Shown here piece after piece: positions 1 through 9,064 of a DNA stretch of 34,887 bases; within the stretch, counting starts at the first letter, position 1; every line of letters starts with the position of its first letter. This DNA comes from Candidatus Aminicenantes bacterium UBA4085 (GTDB lineage: Bacteria > Acidobacteriota > Aminicenantia > Aminicenantales > UBA4085): positions 1 to 34,887 of the forward strand of contig DFYJ01000144.1 of the NCBI GenBank assembly GCA_002383325.1, read 5' to 3'. The notes under the pieces were generated by a model. That model made no database searches. It saw nothing but the letters and a program-made list of their open reading frames with translations, and was not told the DNA's origin. Made by a program: the position numbers and the translations under genes.

Positions 1-1
1 G

Positions 2-172
2 GCTTTCCCCGGCGCCTTTCGGGCCTGCCGGATCGGACGGGCCGCCCTGGGCAACGACGCCGGCCTCATCGGAGCCGCCGCCTGGGCGGCGGGGCCCCGG
101 CCCGAGAAAATCAAGCCCGAGGCAACGTTCGGGAGACAAAACGTGTATGGAAACGACGAGGAGACCTCATGA
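2..172 (+). CDS. C-terminal fragment of a ROK-family sugar kinase or regulator (5' end outside window)
   Basis: The frame starting at base 2 is open for 56 residues and ends with TGA at 170-172. It contains the stretch ALGNDAGLIGAAAWA, which matches the conserved C-terminal end of ROK-family proteins (sugar kinases such as glucokinase and NagK, and NagC/XylR-type repressors). The TGA overlaps the ATG of the TonB receptor as ATGA, so the two genes are probably translationally coupled and share a transcript. Too little of the protein is visible to tell a kinase from a DNA-binding repressor, because the ATP site and any N-terminal helix-turn-helix lie upstream of the window. The family call rests on one motif. 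Confidence 0.6.
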   Translation, partial: AFPGAFRACRIGRAALGNDAGLIGAAAWAAGPRPEKIKPEATFGRQNVYGNDEETS

Positions 173-3100
173 ATAAAGGAAGAGCTCTGCGCGCAGCCGC
201 CCTCCTGATCCTGGCCGCGGGGTTGGCGCGACCCGCCCTGGCCCAAAGCCCCAACGCCTCCCTGCGGGGGCGGGTCGTCGACGCGTCCGGGAAGCCCCTG
301 GCCCTCGTCTCGATCATCGCCCAAAGCCCCTCCTTCCAAGGCCAGACTGACATGCAGACACCGGCCTCGGGGCTCTTCGATTTTCTGGCCCTTCCGCCCG
401 GCGTCTACAGCCTGCGCTTCGACCTGCCGGAGCATAAATCCGTCGTCCGCCGCGGGATCATCCTTCTGGCCGGGCAGACGGTCAAGCTGGATGTGATTCT
501 GAAGCCGTCGGAGATCGAAGAGGACGAAGTCTTCGACACGCCCTTGTCCGTCCTCGACGTCTTCTCCGTCAAAAGCGCCTTCCGGCTCTCCTCGACCCTT
601 CTGGAAGCCGTCCCGTTCGGCCGCGACGTGCGCGACCTGCAGGCCATGGCCCCGGGCGCCGTGGCCGAGGGCAAGCCCTACGACCGGGCCGTCTCCATCC
701 AGGGCGGCGGCGTCCGGGGCCAGGACTATAAGCTGGACGGCGGCCTGGCGACCGATCCCTCCGCGGGCTTTCCCATCGGAAACCTCAACGTCGACATCCT
801 CGATCAGGTCGAGATCATCTCCACCGGCAAGCCGGCCGCCGAGGGCCCTGGCCGGGGAGCGGCCCTTCATCTCCTCAGCCGCTCCGGCGGGAACGCCTTC
901 GCCGGCAGCCTCCGCTTCCACTTGACCGACTCGGCCCTGAGCATGGACAGCTTCGACGCCGCATCCGTCAGCGGCCTGGCATTGGAGCCCACCGACCGGA
1001 CGTCCGGCCTCTACGACGTGTCCCTGAACCTGGGCGGGCCCCTCTGGGAGGACAGGGCCTGGTACTTCCTGAACGCCCGCCGGCTGGCCTTCAGCCAGGC
1101 CAATCCCTACGATCCGGGCGCCCGCCTGGCGGCGGTAGGCACGGGGACCACCACGGCCTTCGACCGCAAGCAGGGCGAATGGATGGCCTTCCTGAAGGCC
1201 ACCGTCAACGCCACGGACAAGATCCGCTACGCCGGCTACTTCCACTGGAACAACCTCTACCAGCCGGTGGACGAGGCCTCCTTCGCCCCGGACCTCTCCT
1301 ACGACGCGACGTGGACCCGCAAGAGCGAGAACTCCTACGCCACGAGCCACGCCGGGATGTTCGAGCTGTCCTCCCGGACGCGGGCCGACGTCCGCTTCAC
1401 GTACATCGCGCGCGACGTCCCGCAGCTGTCCCGCAACATCTACGAGTACACCTACGTCGACTACCTCAACCAGGTGACCTGGGGCTCGGCCCCCTACAGC
1501 CTTCGCAGCTCCTACAAGCGGACCAGCGGCGAGGCCAGCCTGACCAGCCTGCTGGACGGGCTTTTCGGCGAGAGCCATGTCCTGAAGGCCGGCCTCGCGA
1601 TCGAGGAGTCCAACAGCGTCCGCGACTGGTGGCGGATCAATCCTTATTACTCGATGTGGTACGACTGGAACGCCGGCAATCCCTATTACGTCGACCCGAC
1701 CCGTTCCATCGGCCGCCTCAGCCTCTTCGCCTCCGGCGTCGCCGAGGGCGGCCTCAAGGCCAAGGACGGCTTCCGGCGCTTCTCCATCTTCGCCCAGGAC
1801 GGCATCCAGGCCGGCCGCCTGGCCCTGGATCTCGGCCTGCGCTTCGACTACAGCCTGGAGTTCCTGCCGGTCCAGAGCCGGGGCGCCCTGACCTTCGAGT
1901 ACGGCCCCGAGCTCAATGCCGAGGGCCTCGCCGACAACGACCTGATCGAGGCCTTGACCGCGGAGCTCACCGAGGCCGGGCTGACCTCGCCCTTCGATGC
2001 GGTCGCCGTCTATTACCGGCGGCTGGTCGAGTTCCTGAACCTGTCGCCCCGGGCCGGCCTGTCCTACGATCTCTTCGGCGACGGCTCCACGGCCCTCAAG
2101 CTGTCCTTCGCCCGGGACTACGACACCATGTGGACCAGCTTCTACGCCTCGTCCAACATCTTCTCCCCGCAGACGGTCTCGTGGGACTGGTATGACCTCA
2201 ACGGCGACGGGATGATGGACCTGCCCGGCATCGACGACTATGTCCTGCTCGAGGATGTGAGTGAGGACGCGGAATTCAATCCGTTCACCTATACCGACGC
2301 GGACGGCGCCGCCCACAAGCTCAAGGCTCCCCGCTACGACACCTTCACCGCCTCCCTGGAGCGGGACCTGGGGCGGGACTTCAGCGTCTCGGCCCAGTTC
2401 ACCCTGCGCGACGCGAGCAACCTGATCTCCCTGATCGACGTGGAGAACGGCTATGACGCCTCGGCCAGGGACGCCGCCGGGCTTATCTGGCTGCCGCTGA
2501 CCGTGACCGAGCCCGGGCGGGACGGCCTCCTGGGCACATCCGACGACAGCACGCTGACCGTCTACGGCCTTCGGGCGGACCGTCCGGCTCCCGTCTACAA
2601 GTACTCCAACATCCCCGAGGCCCGGCAAAAATACGTCGCCGGCATCCTGAGCTTCGAGAAGCGGATGTCGCACGGCTGGCAGATGTCCGCCTCCATCGTG
2701 CTGAGCTCGTTCAAGGGCGACCTGGGCGCCGACGCGGCCGCCAGCTACGCCTCTACCTCGACCTACGCCAGCCCCAACGGCCTGACCAACGCCTACGGCC
2801 CGCTCTGGCTGGACCGGCCGTTCCAGGCCCGACTCATGGCCGGCGTCCAGCTGCCCCTGGGATTCAACCTGGGGGCCTACTTCCGGTACATGTCGGGGGC
2901 TCCCTACGGCCGGACGCTGGCCCGGGTCTATTTCCCCGAGGGATTCGGGGCCCGGACGGCCTACGTCACGGTCGCGGCCGAAGCCCTGGGCGCCGGCCGC
3001 GAGCCGGCCTTCAGCAGCCTGGACCTCCGGCTCAATAGAGGCTTCCGGGTCGGCCGGGCCGGAAAGATGGATTTCTACCTGGACGTCTTCAACCTGCTCG

Positions 3101-3270
3101 GCACGAGCGCCCTGACTAAGGACAACGACGCGGCCGGAGAGCTGCGGACGGCCTATGATGCGAACGGGAACCCCGTTTCGATCTCCTACGCCGCCTCGAC
3201 ATCCTACGGCTCGATCCTGTCCTACTACGGCGTCCGGACGATCCGGCTGGGGGTCAGGCTCAGCTTTTAG
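169..3270 (+). CDS. TonB-dependent outer-membrane receptor with carboxypeptidase-regulatory-like N-terminal domain
   Basis: This 1033-residue protein starts with a signal peptide (about residues 1-25, ending PALAQ). A carboxypeptidase-regulatory-like beta-sandwich follows (about 30-115, GRVVDASGKPLALVSI... PPGVYSLRF). Next come a plug domain (about 135-240, with GGVRGQDYKLDGG and VEIISTGKPAAEGPGRG) and a long beta-barrel rich in aromatic residues, ending in a terminal Phe typical of outer-membrane barrels. Proteins of this OAR-like type import bulky substrates using TonB energy. The ligand cannot be read from sequence, but the upstream ROK protein hints at a carbohydrate. No SusD-like partner is next to it. 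The start overlaps the previous stop (ATGA), so initiation is probably by coupling. The 3' end overlaps the convergent GWxTD gene by 4 bases. Confidence 0.9.
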   Translation: MNKGRALRAAALLILAAGLARPALAQSPNASLRGRVVDASGKPLALVSIIAQSPSFQGQTDMQTPASGLFDFLALPPGVYSLRFDLPEHKSVVRRGIILLAGQTVKLDVILKPSEIEEDEVFDTPLSVLDVFSVKSAFRLSSTLLEAVPFGRDVRDLQAMAPGAVAEGKPYDRAVSIQGGGVRGQDYKLDGGLATDPSAGFPIGNLNVDILDQVEIISTGKPAAEGPGRGAALHLLSRSGGNAFAGSLRFHLTDSALSMDSFDAASVSGLALEPTDRTSGLYDVSLNLGGPLWEDRAWYFLNARRLAFSQANPYDPGARLAAVGTGTTTAFDRKQGEWMAFLKATVNATDKIRYAGYFHWNNLYQPVDEASFAPDLSYDATWTRKSENSYATSHAGMFELSSRTRADVRFTYIARDVPQLSRNIYEYTYVDYLNQVTWGSAPYSLRSSYKRTSGEASLTSLLDGLFGESHVLKAGLAIEESNSVRDWWRINPYYSMWYDWNAGNPYYVDPTRSIGRLSLFASGVAEGGLKAKDGFRRFSIFAQDGIQAGRLALDLGLRFDYSLEFLPVQSRGALTFEYGPELNAEGLADNDLIEALTAELTEAGLTSPFDAVAVYYRRLVEFLNLSPRAGLSYDLFGDGSTALKLSFARDYDTMWTSFYASSNIFSPQTVSWDWYDLNGDGMMDLPGIDDYVLLEDVSEDAEFNPFTYTDADGAAHKLKAPRYDTFTASLERDLGRDFSVSAQFTLRDASNLISLIDVENGYDASARDAAGLIWLPLTVTEPGRDGLLGTSDDSTLTVYGLRADRPAPVYKYSNIPEARQKYVAGILSFEKRMSHGWQMSASIVLSSFKGDLGADAAASYASTSTYASPNGLTNAYGPLWLDRPFQARLMAGVQLPLGFNLGAYFRYMSGAPYGRTLARVYFPEGFGARTAYVTVAAEALGAGREPAFSSLDLRLNRGFRVGRAGKMDFYLDVFNLLGTSALTKDNDAAGELRTAYDANGNPVSISYAASTSYGSILSYYGVRTIRLGVRLSF

Positions 3271-4223
3271 TCGAAAGCCACGGATTTCTTCTGGGAGTCC
3301 TTGGCCGTCGCGTTGACGACGGTGACGGTCAGCTGATCGCCGCCCTTGAGCTTGGCGATGGCGGCCGCGTCCCGGATGTCGATGGGCACATCCATGACGA
3401 ACTCCCGGCTCCCCCGGGCCACCAGCTCGTCTTCCGTCAGGCTGACCGGGAAGGACGCCTTGGTTTCGTAGACCAGCTCCTTGTCGGAATTCCGGACCTC
3501 GACCGCGACGTCGAAGGACGTCCGCAGGACCCGGCCCTGCGAGGTGAACCAGATGCGGCCGTAAGCCAGGCTCAGGCGGAGGGCGGCCGCGACCCGTCCG
3601 GGGGTCCGCTCCGCGAAGTCCAAGCCGATCTCGTAGTCGAAACGCTTGCTGCCGGACTGGAGGATGCCGGTCATCGTCCGGGCCCCCTTGGGCGTCGCCG
3701 AGCGATCGGCGATGTTCAGCTCGCGCAGCGCCGTCATGTCCATGGTCGACAGGCGGTAGCGGCCGTTGCAGTTCTGATCGACGAAGACAACCGGGTAGTT
3801 GGCGTAGTACCAGACCTCCCGGCAGCGGCGGGCCATGGATGTCCCGACCGGATTGGTCTGCCGCTCGCTCGGCGGTCCGTAGAGAACGTAGATGCGCCCG
3901 CGGTCGGTCAGGAAGCCGGCCTGGCCCTCGCCCAGGAAGAGCTTGTCGGCCGTGGCCAGGCGCATCTCGTACTCCTCGCGGAGCTCATTGGCTTCGGTGG
4001 CCGGGTCGGGGTCGCGCCGCTTCCAGAAGGCCTCGACGAAGGCGGCCTTGTCCGCGTCCGGCAGGGCCAGGAAATTCCGCCGCTCTTCCGAGGTCATCAG
4101 GTAGCGGGCCTTGGACAGGAACTCGGCCATGGGCGGAGCCAGCTCCTTCTCCTGGCGATAGACCGCGCAGGCCGCCAGCAGGGCCGGCAGGATCGCGGCG
4201 AACAAGAGGGCTTTGGCTTTCAT
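3267..4223 (-). CDS. GWxTD-domain lipoprotein
   Basis: The 318-residue product has a lipoprotein signal (MKAKALLFAAILPALLAAC, lipobox LAAC), so it is probably anchored in a membrane facing the periplasm. The central region carries the GWxTD-domain hallmarks: RRDPDPATEANELREEY, then GQAGFLTDRGRIYVLYGPPSE, then EVWYY. The signature Trp is Phe here (GFLTD). The C-terminal half is a beta-rich region without clear catalytic residues. GWxTD proteins are common in Acidobacteriota and Bacteroidota relatives and their role is unknown. AAGGAG lies 7-8 bases before the ATG. The gene follows the gntR-like gene by 28 bases on the same strand and is probably co-transcribed with it. Confidence 0.85.
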   Translation of the reverse strand: MKAKALLFAAILPALLAACAVYRQEKELAPPMAEFLSKARYLMTSEERRNFLALPDADKAAFVEAFWKRRDPDPATEANELREEYEMRLATADKLFLGEGQAGFLTDRGRIYVLYGPPSERQTNPVGTSMARRCREVWYYANYPVVFVDQNCNGRYRLSTMDMTALRELNIADRSATPKGARTMTGILQSGSKRFDYEIGLDFAERTPGRVAAALRLSLAYGRIWFTSQGRVLRTSFDVAVEVRNSDKELVYETKASFPVSLTEDELVARGSREFVMDVPIDIRDAAAIAKLKGGDQLTVTVVNATAKDSQKKSVAFD

Positions 4224-4251
4224 GGGCTCTCCTTGCTTCGGCCGGACGCCC

Positions 4252-4935
4252 CTAGAGGGCGCTGGCCTTGGCGTAGTACCGGTTGATGTATTTCTCCTGC
4301 ACCTCGAACGACCAGTGGACGTCCCGGATGTGGGCCGCCGCCGCCTCCCGCCGCCCCTTGCGGATCAGAGCCGTCAGGGCGGCGTGCTCCCCGATGGAGG
4401 CCTGCTCCCAGGCCTTGACGAAGCCCTGGAGGCGGGGGAAGTCGTAGAGGCGCCTCTTCAAAACCCTAACCGTTCGCTTTAGGAGCTCGTTGCCCGCCAG
4501 GTCGAGAAAGACATCGTGGAAGGCCAGGTTCTTCTCGTAGTAAAGGTCGAAGCCGTTCCGCCCGATGGCCGCCTTCATCTCGGCGTTGAGCCGGTCCATG
4601 CGGTCCACTTCGGCGGCCGTCAGGCGGGGGAAGGCGTCCCGCAGGGCGGCGCTTTCCAGGGCCCCGATGATCTCGTAGCAGTCGCGGATATCGCGCAGGG
4701 TCAGGCCGTTGACCACGATCCTGCGGCGGGGCAGGATGGAGACGAAGCCTTCCATCTCCAGCTGGAGCAGGGCCTCGCGAAGAGGTGTCCGGCTGACGCC
4801 CAGCCGCCGGCTGGTTTTCTCCATGTCGATGGCCGCCCCGGGGCGCAGGACGCCCGTCCGCATCTGCTCTCCCAGGTGCTCGTAGACCTGCTCCTTAAGC
4901 GACTTAATGGTCAGGATGGGTTTCGTTTCCGCCAC
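4252..4935 (-). CDS. GntR-family transcriptional regulator (FCD/FadR subfamily)
   Basis: This is a DNA-binding repressor or activator of about 227 residues. The N-terminal winged helix-turn-helix shows LKEQVYEHLGEQMRTGVLRPG and SRRLGVSRTPLREALLQLE, typical of GntR. The C-terminal part is an all-helical FCD ligand domain (DIRDCYEIIGALESAALR, then FHDVFLDLAGN and the final EHAALTALIRKGRREAAAAHI). FCD regulators usually sense small carboxylates or sugar acids; the ligand here is not visible. The GTG at 4935 is chosen as the start because GGGGAG lies about 6 bases before it and the homology begins right after it. The frame stays open for 48 more codons upstream, but those would cross the promoter of this gene. 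It is divergent from the ABC exporter genes and may control them. Confidence 0.85.
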   Translation of the reverse strand: MAETKPILTIKSLKEQVYEHLGEQMRTGVLRPGAAIDMEKTSRRLGVSRTPLREALLQLEMEGFVSILPRRRIVVNGLTLRDIRDCYEIIGALESAALRDAFPRLTAAEVDRMDRLNAEMKAAIGRNGFDLYYEKNLAFHDVFLDLAGNELLKRTVRVLKRRLYDFPRLQGFVKAWEQASIGEHAALTALIRKGRREAAAAHIRDVHWSFEVQEKYINRYYAKASAL

Positions 4936-4968
4936 TCGATTCTCCCCGGGGCGCTGTCCCCGGCGCCC

Positions 4969-4998
4969 AGTATATGTGAACGCGGCGGGGGGATTCAA
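4969..4998 (-). promoter_or_regulatory. Predicted sigma70 promoter of the gntR-GWxTD pair
   Basis: On the minus strand TTGAAT (4998-4993) is separated by 18 bases from TATACT (4974-4969). Transcription would begin near 4962 and reach the GTG at 4935 with its GGGGAG site. The site lies in the short divergent spacer shared with the ABC genes. Confidence 0.5.
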
Positions 4999-5002
4999 CT
5001 CA

Positions 5003-5032
5003 TTGGGCGCGAGGCTGCGTCTATGGGATAAT
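5003..5032 (+). promoter_or_regulatory. Predicted promoter of the ABC exporter genes
   Basis: TTGGGC (5003-5008) and GATAAT (5027-5032) are 18 bases apart, and a TG two bases before the -10 gives an extended -10. The expected start near 5039 sits just before the AAGGAG ribosome site at 5043-5048. It is back to back with the gntR promoter, so one bound regulator could affect both. Confidence 0.45.
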
Positions 5033-5053
5033 GGGCCTTCCCAAGGAGCCCGC

Positions 5054-5797
5054 ATGATCGACATCCAGAACGTCTCCAAGAGCTACGCCAAGGGCAAGGT
5101 CAAGGCTGTCGACGGCCTGACCCTGACCGTCCGGCCGGGCGAGATTTTCGGCTTCCTCGGCCCTAACGGGGCCGGCAAAACAACGACCATCAAGCTGATC
5201 GTCGGGCTGCTGCGTCCCGACGCCGGGACCATCGCCGTGGCCGGCTGGGACAACCAGCGCGATCCCCTCAAGGCCAAGGCCGTCACCACCTACGTCCCCG
5301 ACACGCCCGAGATCTACGAGCGGCTGACCGGCCTGGAGTACCTCAACTTCATCGGCGACGTCTACGGCGTGCCCCGAGCAGACCGGCTCGAGCGCATCCG
5401 CAAGTGGCTGGACGTCTTTGAGCTGACCGGGGCCGTGGCCTCCCCCATCCAGAGCTACTCCCACGGCATGCGGCAGAAAATCGTCCTCATCGCCGCCCTC
5501 CTGCCCGGGCCCAGGGTCATGGTCCTGGACGAGCCCATGGTCGGCCTGGACGCCCGGGCCGCCCACCATATGAAGGAGCTGATGCGGGACCACTGCGACC
5601 GGGGCGGAACCCTCTTCTTCTCCACCCATATCATGGAGGTGGCCGAGAGGCTGTGCGATCGCATCGGGATCATCCACAAAGGCCGGCTGATCGCCTGCGG
5701 GACCATGGCCGAGCTGCGGGCCGGCGCCGCGGCTCGGACCATCGACGCCGTCGGGACGTCGCTGGAGTCGATCTTCCTGGAGCTGACGGAGCGATGA
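5054..5797 (+). CDS. ABC transporter ATP-binding protein
   Basis: This 247-residue nucleotide-binding subunit drives an ABC-2-type exporter. Visible motifs are Walker A GPNGAGKTT (36-44), the signature segment SYSHGMRQK (134-142, an LSGGQ variant), Walker B VMVLDEP (155-161), the D-loop GLDAR and the H-switch His192. The ATG at 5054 is preceded by AAGGAG with 5 bases of spacing; longer upstream frames would run through the promoter. The stop overlaps the permease start (ATGA at 5794-5797), which means a coupled two-gene unit. The substrate cannot be told. Antibiotic, lipid or peptide export are all possible for this class. Confidence 0.92.
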   Translation: MIDIQNVSKSYAKGKVKAVDGLTLTVRPGEIFGFLGPNGAGKTTTIKLIVGLLRPDAGTIAVAGWDNQRDPLKAKAVTTYVPDTPEIYERLTGLEYLNFIGDVYGVPRADRLERIRKWLDVFELTGAVASPIQSYSHGMRQKIVLIAALLPGPRVMVLDEPMVGLDARAAHHMKELMRDHCDRGGTLFFSTHIMEVAERLCDRIGIIHKGRLIACGTMAELRAGAAARTIDAVGTSLESIFLELTER

Positions 5798-7482
5798 GCA
5801 AGCTCGGAGCCCTGGTCCGAACGTCCCTGCGGGTCAACTTCGGGCTGTCGGTCCTGCGGCCGCGGGAGATCCTCAAGAAGAAGAAAGACCTTTGGCTGAT
5901 CCCGCTCGTCGGCCTGGGCCTCGTCGGCCTCGTCCCGCTTCTGGTCTACTACTTCAAAGGCCTCCGCTGGGTCTACAACCTGCTCGCGCCCATGGGCCAA
6001 CAGCCCGCGGTCCTGACCTTCGGCCTCCTGGCCGGCCAGTTTCTCATCCTTGTCTTCGGGTTCTACTACGTCATCTCGGCCTTCTACTTCTCGCGCGACA
6101 TCGACCTGCTCGTCCCGCTCCCGCTGACGCCGACCCAGGTTTTGTTGTCCAAGTTCACGGTCATTTTGGTCAACGAGTGGATGACCGCCGCCCCGCTGGT
6201 CCTGCCGGTCCTGATCCAGTTCGGCCTGTTGTCCAAGGCCGGCCCACGCTATTGGATCGAGGCGGCCCTGGCCTACCTGCTCCTTCCGGTCATCCCCCTG
6301 GGCATCGTGGCCATCCTGGCCGTCGTCCTGATGCGGACCGTCAACTTGGGGCGCCGGAAAGACTTCCTGATCGTAGCCGGCAGCCTGATCCTCATGGCCT
6401 CGGCTTTCGCGGGCCAGTTCGCCCTGAACCGCTCCATGAACGGATCGTTCGACCAGTCAGCCGTGGTGGGGCTCTTGGCCTCGCCGGATGGCCTCGTCCA
6501 GAAAATCGGGGCCCGCTTCCCGCCCAGCGTCTGGGCCAGCCGGGCGCTGGCCTTCGGATTCCGCGCCCCCGGGCCGGCCGGGCTGCTGCTCTATTTGGGC
6601 GCTTCGCTGGGGCTGTTCGCTCTCATCCTGGCGGCCGCCCGGCGCTTCTTCTACCGCGGCCTGATCGGACTGAGCGAGCGGACAGGACCCCGCAAGGCCC
6701 TGGCCCGAGGCGCCCTGGAACGCGGGATCGCCGGAGGGGCGAGGCCGGCCCGGGCGGTCTTTCTGAGAGAGCTTCGGATCATGAACCGGACGCCGATCTT
6801 CCTCCTCAACGGCGTCCTCTCGGCCCTCTTGGTTCCCGTCATCTTCGTTCTGATGAGCAAGTTCGACACGGGGACGGGCTCCGACTCGGCCCAGATCATC
6901 GGCTTGCTGCTCTCGGCCAAGCCCGCGACGGCGATCCTGGGCTCGGCCCTGTTCATGACCGTCTGCGCCGCCATCAACGGCACAGCCTCCTCGGCCTTCT
7001 CCCGGGAAGGCGCCCAATTCTGGATGTCCCAAGTCATTCCGGTCGCGCCCCGCGTGCAAGTCAGGGGCAAGCTGCTGCACGCCCTGGCCATCGCCTCAAT
7101 CGGTCTGGCCGCCTCCGTGGCGGCCTGCCTCTTCGTCTTCCGCCTGCGGCCGCTCCACCTGGCCGTGGCCGCGGCCCTGGCGGTGCCTGCGACGTCCCTG
7201 CTCACCTCGGTCGGTCTGATGATCGACCTGGCCCGGCCGCTGCTCGTCTGGACCAACCCGCAAAAGGCCATCAAGCAGAACCTCAACGTCCTGCTGGCCC
7301 TGTTCGCGGACGCCGGGATCCTGTTCGGCGGATTCTGGCTGGTCAAACTTCTGACGGGGGCGGGGCTGCGGACGAGGCCGCTGCTTCTCGCGATCGGCGC
7401 GATTTTCGCCGTCCTGGGCGCCGCGGCCTATGTCCTGCTGGGCGCCTTCGCCGAGCGGCGCTACCGGGCCATCGAGAGCTGA
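5794..7482 (+). CDS. ABC-2-type transporter permease
   Basis: A 562-residue polytopic membrane protein that partners the upstream ATPase. Hydrophobic segments appear at about residues 35-50, 70-100, 120-150 and 160-190, and repeat in the C-terminal half, so there are two membrane bundles joined by a charged stretch around residues 285-335. The soluble N-terminus carries a lysine cluster (ILKKKKDLW). The sequence PLPLTPTQVLLSKF resembles the coupling-loop region seen in large ABC-2 permeases of Gram-positive exporters. It starts at the ATG overlapping the ATPase stop. It ends one base before the stop of the convergent symporter gene. The substrate is unknown. Confidence 0.82.
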   Translation: MSKLGALVRTSLRVNFGLSVLRPREILKKKKDLWLIPLVGLGLVGLVPLLVYYFKGLRWVYNLLAPMGQQPAVLTFGLLAGQFLILVFGFYYVISAFYFSRDIDLLVPLPLTPTQVLLSKFTVILVNEWMTAAPLVLPVLIQFGLLSKAGPRYWIEAALAYLLLPVIPLGIVAILAVVLMRTVNLGRRKDFLIVAGSLILMASAFAGQFALNRSMNGSFDQSAVVGLLASPDGLVQKIGARFPPSVWASRALAFGFRAPGPAGLLLYLGASLGLFALILAAARRFFYRGLIGLSERTGPRKALARGALERGIAGGARPARAVFLRELRIMNRTPIFLLNGVLSALLVPVIFVLMSKFDTGTGSDSAQIIGLLLSAKPATAILGSALFMTVCAAINGTASSAFSREGAQFWMSQVIPVAPRVQVRGKLLHALAIASIGLAASVAACLFVFRLRPLHLAVAAALAVPATSLLTSVGLMIDLARPLLVWTNPQKAIKQNLNVLLALFADAGILFGGFWLVKLLTGAGLRTRPLLLAIGAIFAVLGAAAYVLLGAFAERRYRAIES

Positions 7483-9027
7483 TTACCAGAAGATGGCGTA
7501 GAGGACGAGGGTCGCGGCGATAATCAGCGGCCCGAGCCACTTGACGGCCCGGGCGGGGGTCATGTCGAAGCCCTGCTGGACGGGCATGACCACCGGCACC
7601 TTCAGCGGCTTGAGCAGGGTCATCAGGGTCAGGACGACGACCAGGATCACGAACGTGATCGCCATCCGGTTGAGGAAGGCGATCGAGCCGAACTTCCACA
7701 TCAACAAGCCGTAAATCGGGGCATTGAGCAGCAGCGACACCAGGCCGGCCGAACGGGGGGCCTTTTTGACGAACAGGCCGAAGAGGAAGGCGGTCAGGAC
7801 GCCGGGCGAGACGAAGCCCTGGAACTCCTGGATGTAGTTGAAGATGCCCTTGAACTTGGGGTTGCCCAGCTGGGGGGCGATGAGGCAGACGATGATGACG
7901 AAGGCCAGGGTGGCCCAGCGGCCGAGGCGGACCAGGGTCTTTTGGGTAGCGTCCTTGTTGATGTGCCGCTTGTAGATGTCCATCGTCAACAGAGTGGAGA
8001 CGGAGTTGAGCAGGGAGCCGAGGGTGCTGATGACCGCTCCGGCCAGGGCCGCCAGGATGAATCCGCGCATGCCGGGCCCGACCAGGTTCTTGATCAGCAG
8101 CGGGTAGGCCTGGTCCGTAGTCGCCCCGGGCGCCAGCAGCTGGGCCTTGTAGAGCTGCCAGGAGATGATGCCGGGGATGATGATGATGAACGGGATGAGG
8201 AGCTTCAGGGTGGCGGCGAAGAGGATGCCGCGCTGGCCCTGCTTGAGGCTCTTGGCGGCCAGGGTCCGCTGGGTGATGAACTGGTTCAGACCCCAGTAGT
8301 AGAAATTGGGGATCCACAGCCCGATGACCAAAGCCGGCCAGGGAATGACCGGATGGCTGGCCGGCATGATCATGTGCAGCTTATCGGCGTTGGCCGCCAC
8401 GAACGGGCTGACGCCGCCGACGGCCTTGAGCCCCACGACCAGGGTGACGATGCCGCCCAGGATGAGGGCCGAGCCCTGGAAGAGGTCGGCCCAGGCCACG
8501 GCCTTGAGGCCGCCCCAGGTCGTGTAGAGGGCGGCGATGATGCCGATCATCCAGACCGATTTGACCAGCTCGACGCCGAAGATCGTCTGCAGAGCCAGGG
8601 CGCCGGTATAGACCACGGCCGCGAAGCTGACCAGGACGTAGATGATCAGCAGGTAGAGAGCCATCAGGCTGCGGGCGGCCGGCGTGTAGCGATACTCCAG
8701 GTACTCGGGGATGGTGTAGATGCCAGCCTTGAGGAACTTGGGCAGGAAGAAGGCGGCCACCAACACCAGGCAGATCGCGGCCATCCACTCGTAGCTGGCC
8801 ACGGCCAAGCCGGCGCTTCCGGCGCCCTGCCCGGACATGCCGACGAACTGCTCGGTCGAGATGTTGGCCGCGATGAGCGAGAAGCCGATGAGAGGCCAGA
8901 CCAGCCCGCGGCCGGCCAGGAAGAAGTCCTCCCCGGTGCGGCTCTTGCGGCTCTTGTACATGCTGACGCCGATGACGACGGCGAAGAAGGCGGCGAAGAT
9001 GGTGATGTCGGCCCAATGCAGGTTCAT
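7483..9027 (-). CDS. Sodium/solute symporter (SSS/SGLT family)
   Basis: A 514-residue inner-membrane protein with about 13-14 hydrophobic helices. SSS-family signs are RTGEDFFLAGRGLVWPLIGFSLIAANIST near the N-terminus, TWGGLKAVAWADLFQG in the middle, and NFYYWGLNQFITQRTLAAKS. These resemble the sugar-transporting SGLT branch more than the proline or pantothenate branch. It would take up a sugar or related solute with sodium. The ATG at 9027 has AAGGAG 8 bases upstream and a TATAAT promoter before it; the frame is open further upstream but only through the promoter. A sugar substrate fits the glycoside hydrolases in the window but is inferred. Confidence 0.88.
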   Translation of the reverse strand: MNLHWADITIFAAFFAVVIGVSMYKSRKSRTGEDFFLAGRGLVWPLIGFSLIAANISTEQFVGMSGQGAGSAGLAVASYEWMAAICLVLVAAFFLPKFLKAGIYTIPEYLEYRYTPAARSLMALYLLIIYVLVSFAAVVYTGALALQTIFGVELVKSVWMIGIIAALYTTWGGLKAVAWADLFQGSALILGGIVTLVVGLKAVGGVSPFVAANADKLHMIMPASHPVIPWPALVIGLWIPNFYYWGLNQFITQRTLAAKSLKQGQRGILFAATLKLLIPFIIIIPGIISWQLYKAQLLAPGATTDQAYPLLIKNLVGPGMRGFILAALAGAVISTLGSLLNSVSTLLTMDIYKRHINKDATQKTLVRLGRWATLAFVIIVCLIAPQLGNPKFKGIFNYIQEFQGFVSPGVLTAFLFGLFVKKAPRSAGLVSLLLNAPIYGLLMWKFGSIAFLNRMAITFVILVVVLTLMTLLKPLKVPVVMPVQQGFDMTPARAVKWLGPLIIAATLVLYAIFW

Positions 9028-9064
9028 GGTCGGCTCCTTGGTCGGATCGCTTCGGCCGGACCCT

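Noticed and set aside
1179..2195. Long plus-strand frame of 338 codons inside the TonB receptor gene
   Set aside because: It is rich in Arg, Pro, Gly and Leu, as expected from an off-frame reading of GC-rich DNA, and lies wholly inside a clear receptor gene.
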